Source: CAIQPS01 sp964631965
GTDB lineage: Bacteria > Actinomycetota > Thermoleophilia > RBG-16-64-13
DNA length: 55,349 nucleotides
Assembly (NCBI GenBank): GCA_964631965.1
Contig: CAZWAR010000006.1
Span: forward strand, 1-55,349
Direction of reading: 5' to 3'
The notes under the pieces are model-generated. The model did no database searches, was not told where the DNA came from, and saw nothing but the letters and a program-made list of their open reading frames with translations. Positions 51,782 through 55,349 of this stretch are shown piece after piece; position 1 is the first letter of the stretch, and each line of letters starts with the position of its first letter. Both the position numbers and the translations under genes were made by a program.

Positions 51782-54364
51782 ATGAACATGGGCGGGATCC
51801 GCCGTTACACCAACCTGACGACCGGTGGACCGGTGCACGTGGACGTGGAGGACGGCAAGATCGTCCGTATCATCCCCCTGCAGCTCCACGAGAGCGACGG
51901 GCCGACCTTTACCATTCGGGCTCGCGGCCGCGACCACACCCCGCCGAGACGCACCACCCTCTCGCCCTATACTGTGGCCCACAGGTCGACCATCTACTCA
52001 CCTTCCCGCATCATGACGCCACTCAAGCGGGTGGATTTCGACCCCGAGGGTAAGCGGAACATCAACAAACGCGGCGAGTCCGGCTACGAGCCCATCAGCT
52101 GGGACGACGCTCTCGACATGGTGGCCAACGAGATCATCAGGCTCAAGCGGGAGTACGGGCCGGCGGCCATGCTCACCACGACCGGTTCCCATCATCTCTG
52201 GGGTAACGTGGGCTACCGTTTCAGCGCCTACAACCGCTTCATGAATCTGGTCGGCTATACCTATGCCGAGCACAACCCCGACAGCTGGGAGGGGTGGCAG
52301 TGGGGCGGCGCCCACATGTGGGGATTCAGTAACCGCCTCGGTATCCCGGAGCAGTACGACCTTCTCGAAGACGCCCTCACGAACAGCGAGATGATCGTGT
52401 TCTGGTCGGCAGACCCGGAGACGACCGGCGGCGTGTACGGCTCCTTCGAAAGCACCATCCGGCGTGACTGGCTCAAGCAGGCCGGCATGAAGATGGTCTT
52501 CATCGACCCATACTACAACCACACGGCCGGCCTCATCGGTGACAAGTGGTTCGCCCCCCGTCTCGGCACCGACGTCGCGATGGGCCTCGCTATCGCCTTC
52601 GTGTGGCTCACCGAGGGGCTGTACGACAAGGAATATGTCGCCGCCCGCACGCACGGCTTCGAGGAATGGAGGGCGTACGTGCTGGGCGAGAGCGACGGCC
52701 AACCGAAGACCCCTGAGTGGGCCGAGGTCGAGACCACCATCCCTGCGCGGGAGATCCGGGCGCTGGCTCGGGAGTGGGGCACCAAGAAGACCATGCTCTC
52801 AGCCGGAGGCATGGGAGGATGGGGCGGCGCCTGCCGGGCCGCCACCGGCAACGAGTGGACCCGCACCATGATCGCCCTGGCAGCCATGCAGGGCATGGGG
52901 AAGCCGGGCAGCAACATCTGGTCCACCACGTCGGGCGCTCCCTTCGACCGCTCCTTCTGGTTCCCGGGTTACGCAGAGGGCGGCATATCGGGCGACTTGG
53001 CGGGCACGGCTGCCGGCATCCGCTTGGCCCACCGCATGTGGCCCGACGGCGGCACCTTCTCCAACCCGCATCATTCGCCCGAGGGTCAGATCGTATCCCG
53101 CCTTCGCATCCCCGAGGCCATGCGCCACGAGAGCCTGGAGTGGAGGGCCAAGGGCTTCTGCGGGGGCTCCATCGAGTCCCAGTTCACCAAATACCGCTAC
53201 CCGGCCCCCGGCTACCCCCACGTGCAGATGTACTACCGATACGGTGGCTCCTTCATCGGCACCATGACCGACACCAACCGCTACGTCCAGGCCTATCGGG
53301 ACGGCAAAGTGGGCTTCGTGGTCAACCAGTCCGTCTGGATGGAGGGCGAAGCCCGGTTCGCGGACATCATCCTGCCGGCCTGCACCAACTTCGAGCGATA
53401 CGACATCGGCGACTGGGCGTACGCGTCCGGCTACGGGGCCAACAAGTTCGATCAGTGCAACCATCGCACCATCGTGTTCCAGCAGAAATGCATCGAACCG
53501 CTGGGCGAGTCCCGCTCCGACTACGACATCTTCGCCGACCTTGCCACCCGCCTCGGCGTGGGCGACATCTATACGGAGGGCGGGCACACCGACCTCGACT
53601 GGGTCAAGCGCATGTTCCACGCCAGCGACCTGTCAAAGCGCGTCTCCTGGGAGGAGTTCGAGGAGAAGGGCTACTACGTGGTGCCGGTCCCGCAGGACCG
53701 TCCCTTCACGCCGGCGCTCCGCTGGTTCGCGGAGGACCGGGTGAGAGACACCCCGGACGGCTCGCCGGTATGGGACCAGGTGAAACGAAAAGGCCTGCAG
53801 ACGTCCTCGGGCAAGATCGAGTTCGTCTCCTCGAGCCTCACCCGCTTCTACAAGACCGACGGCGAGGACCCGGAGCGGCCGGCCATGGGCCCACAGTACA
53901 TCCCGAGTTGGGAGGGACACCGCACCACCGAACTGTACGGCAAGTACCCGCTGCAGATGCTCTCACCGCACGCTCGATTCAGCTTCCACACCATGGGCGA
54001 CGGCAAGGGCTCCTGGACCAACGACATCAAGGACCACCGGATTCTCAAGGAAGACGGCCACCACTACTGGATCCTGCGCCTCAACTCGAAGGACGCCGAG
54101 GCACGGGGCATCAAGGACGGGGACGTTATCCGGGCCTATAACGACCGGGCCGAGGTGCTCGTGTGCGCTCAGGTGACGGAGCGAGTCCCGCCGGGTTGCG
54201 TTCACTCCTACGAGTCCTGCGCCGACTACTTGCCGGTAGGAGAGCCGGGGTATTCCGCGGACAAAGCGGGCTGTGTCAACATGCTGACATCGCACCGGTT
54301 CATCACTCCGACGTCGACGGGCCAGGCGCCCAATTCCTGCCTCATCGAGGTGGAGAAGCTCTAG
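51782..54364 (+). CDS. athL: Pyrogallol-phloroglucinol transhydroxylase large (molybdopterin) subunit
   Basis: An 860-residue DMSO-reductase-family enzyme, nearly the length of Pelobacter acidigallici transhydroxylase AthL (875 from memory) and similar along its whole length. The reference active-site residues, by recalled numbering, are kept: His144 is His137 in SHHLWGNVGYR; Asp174, molybdenum ligand Ser175 and Trp176 are 167-169 in NPDSWEGWQWGG; Trp354 is Trp347 in GGWGGACRA; Tyr404 is Tyr397 in FPGYAEGGISGD. Like AthL, it has no N-terminal Fe-S cysteines and no Tat signal, so it is cytoplasmic. The enzyme isomerises pyrogallol to phloroglucinol using tetrahydroxybenzene. The iron-sulfur small subunit gene is not next to it. 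A related reaction on another polyphenol is possible. Confidence 0.88.
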   Translation: MNMGGIRRYTNLTTGGPVHVDVEDGKIVRIIPLQLHESDGPTFTIRARGRDHTPPRRTTLSPYTVAHRSTIYSPSRIMTPLKRVDFDPEGKRNINKRGESGYEPISWDDALDMVANEIIRLKREYGPAAMLTTTGSHHLWGNVGYRFSAYNRFMNLVGYTYAEHNPDSWEGWQWGGAHMWGFSNRLGIPEQYDLLEDALTNSEMIVFWSADPETTGGVYGSFESTIRRDWLKQAGMKMVFIDPYYNHTAGLIGDKWFAPRLGTDVAMGLAIAFVWLTEGLYDKEYVAARTHGFEEWRAYVLGESDGQPKTPEWAEVETTIPAREIRALAREWGTKKTMLSAGGMGGWGGACRAATGNEWTRTMIALAAMQGMGKPGSNIWSTTSGAPFDRSFWFPGYAEGGISGDLAGTAAGIRLAHRMWPDGGTFSNPHHSPEGQIVSRLRIPEAMRHESLEWRAKGFCGGSIESQFTKYRYPAPGYPHVQMYYRYGGSFIGTMTDTNRYVQAYRDGKVGFVVNQSVWMEGEARFADIILPACTNFERYDIGDWAYASGYGANKFDQCNHRTIVFQQKCIEPLGESRSDYDIFADLATRLGVGDIYTEGGHTDLDWVKRMFHASDLSKRVSWEEFEEKGYYVVPVPQDRPFTPALRWFAEDRVRDTPDGSPVWDQVKRKGLQTSSGKIEFVSSSLTRFYKTDGEDPERPAMGPQYIPSWEGHRTTELYGKYPLQMLSPHARFSFHTMGDGKGSWTNDIKDHRILKEDGHHYWILRLNSKDAEARGIKDGDVIRAYNDRAEVLVCAQVTERVPPGCVHSYESCADYLPVGEPGYSADKAGCVNMLTSHRFITPTSTGQAPNSCLIEVEKL

Positions 54365-54501
54365 CGGTCGACTCGCGGGGCGGGACTATTCGTTCGGACT
54401 CGCGCCAGGCCTCACGGACTTGGCAGGGTTATCGGGGCGGCGCGCCGAGGGGGGAACGGGCGTCGCCCCTTTTGCCGGCTCGGGCGCCGGCTCACCGGCG
54501 A

Positions 54502-55242
54502 TCACTTCTCCCGGCTCTCGTCGGGACCGGACAGCAGCGAAGCCCGGCCGGCGTCGAACCGGTCGTTCATCTTGATGACCTTCTCCAGCAGCGCAATCTC
54601 ACTGTCCAAATCGAGGAGATCACGCTCCACCAGCACGGCGCGTTGAGCGTCCAACGCCCGTTGTACGCCCGACAGAGCCGCCTTTGCCTGCTCCATCGTC
54701 GCAACCATGTCGGGCGTGCGGTTCTCCCGACCCGCCAGCTCCTGGTAGCCTCCCGCAATCGTGAGCGACGCGTCGAGATAGTACGTGAAGAACTCCCGGG
54801 CAGACTGCATCCTCTCAGGGTGGTTGGTGAGCTCTGCGATGATCTCGTTCCCGCTGATACATAGGCGCCTGATGGCCTCCCTCACCTCCGGATCCACAAT
54901 GCCGCCGCCCAGGTGTTGCAGTCGTCCCACTTTGTCTCGCGCTTCGCGTAGGGCTCCGGCAACGCCCTCCGTCAGTTTCCCGTCCGGTATGAGCAGCACA
55001 GGAGCAGGCGCCAGCCGGGGGAGGCCGGGCGCGGACCCGGACGGCGGGTCTCCGAACATGATCGACCGATAGCGCGGGCGGATGATGAAGCCATGGACCA
55101 CAGAAACGGCAGCGACGAACACCTGTAGACCGAGCGCGTACCAGACGTAGCCGGTGCCGAGCGAGGCGATGAACAGCGCCAGCGGGACCGCATAGACAAG
55201 TCCCCAGAGCACCCACAACACGCGGCGGGCCCGGACCCCCAC
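54502..55242 (-). CDS. XpaC-like (5-bromo-4-chloroindolyl phosphate hydrolysis family) membrane protein
   Basis: About 246 residues from a GTG at 55242 that has GGGAG five bases upstream; the frame stays open to an ATG at 55311, but that part encodes repeat DNA. Two transmembrane helices (about 10-50) are followed by a helical cytoplasmic domain with REFFTYYLDASLTIAGGYQEL and LDLDSEIALLEKVIKMND, which resemble the XpaC/Halogen_Hydrol family linked to TelA and toxic-anion resistance. The biochemical function of this family is not settled. It converges on the transhydroxylase gene across 137 bases without a clear terminator. Confidence 0.65.
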   Translation of the reverse strand: MGVRARRVLWVLWGLVYAVPLALFIASLGTGYVWYALGLQVFVAAVSVVHGFIIRPRYRSIMFGDPPSGSAPGLPRLAPAPVLLIPDGKLTEGVAGALREARDKVGRLQHLGGGIVDPEVREAIRRLCISGNEIIAELTNHPERMQSAREFFTYYLDASLTIAGGYQELAGRENRTPDMVATMEQAKAALSGVQRALDAQRAVLVERDLLDLDSEIALLEKVIKMNDRFDAGRASLLSGPDESREK

Positions 55243-55260
55243 GTAGACTCCCAACGCGCC

Positions 55261-55309
55261 AACAGAACGGGACACAACTTGGGGGGCGAGGAACAGAACG
55301 GGACACAAC
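55261..55309. repeat. Two 18-bp direct repeats upstream of the XpaC-like gene
   Basis: AACAGAACGGGACACAAC occurs at 55261-55278 and again at 55292-55309, an exact repeat with a period of 31 bases (about three helical turns). Both copies lie just upstream of the preferred start at 55242, so they may be regulator sites; a mobile-element end cannot be excluded because the window stops 40 bases later. Confidence 0.75.
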
Positions 55310-55349
55310 ATCGGTGGAAGCCGGGAAGTGTCGGGGAGACCGTTGGGTA

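Noticed and set aside
54474..54491. GCCGGC/GCCGGC hairpin between the transhydroxylase and XpaC-like genes as a terminator
   Set aside because: Six-base stem without a T run on either strand.

Overview
The window reads as a contiguous piece of a high-GC Gram-positive chromosome, most likely Actinomycetota but probably outside the classical Actinomycetes (a Coriobacteriia-, Thermoleophilia- or Geothermincolia-like lineage). The reasons are: strongly GC-biased third positions; many GTG and some TTG starts with AGGAGG-type ribosome binding sites; actinobacterial gene neighbourhoods (atp operon followed by murA and an LCP protein; rsmE/HIT/phoH/ybeY; a cytidine-deaminase-like gene near recO); ThyX in place of ThyA; and a trihydroxybenzene molybdoenzyme known from strict anaerobes. 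The lineage is an inference; no rRNA or tRNA gene lies in the window.

Layout. Almost everything is on the minus strand. Only guaB with a small SnoaL-like gene (299-2193), a small surface protein (42109-42576) and the large molybdoenzyme (51782-54364) are on the plus strand. Bases 2321-11888 hold recO, deoC, a GNAT, a cytidine-deaminase-like protein, a DgkA-PAP2 fusion, ybeY, a PgpH-type c-di-AMP phosphodiesterase, phoH, yqeY, a HIT hydrolase, a BrnT/BrnA toxin-antitoxin pair and rsmE. Bases 11897-20456 hold a CtpA-like protease, ftsX, ftsE, prfB with its programmed +1 frameshift, secA, long-form hpf and comF. Bases 20515-27876 hold a sugar nucleotidyltransferase, mtnA, ahcY, a catalytically degenerate purine-nucleoside-phosphorylase-like protein, an LCP cell-wall ligase and murA. 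Bases 27911-35012 are a full F1Fo ATP synthase operon (atpZ-like, atpI-like, B, E, F, H, A, G, D, C) behind a good sigma-70 promoter.

Bases 35154-41861 are a translation and one-carbon cluster: rpmE, thyX, a DUF1385 protein, prfA, a PrmC-TsaC fusion, glyA and dCMP deaminase. Bases 42644-50732 hold cca, a small membrane protein, a CBS-pair protein, an AcpS-NnrE-NnrD triple fusion, glmS, an Orr/alanine-racemase-like PLP protein, rpsI and rplM.

The accessory part is the right end: a TetR regulator, two AAACT/AGTTT inverted repeats placed on a TTGACA-17-TAGTTT promoter, and a complete pyrogallol-phloroglucinol transhydroxylase large subunit with its active-site residues preserved but no small-subunit gene beside it. 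This is followed by a convergent XpaC-like gene preceded by two 18-bp direct repeats. The most unusual features elsewhere are the gene fusions, the degenerate PNP in a SAM-salvage operon, and two mutually exclusive hairpins in the atpG-atpD spacer.
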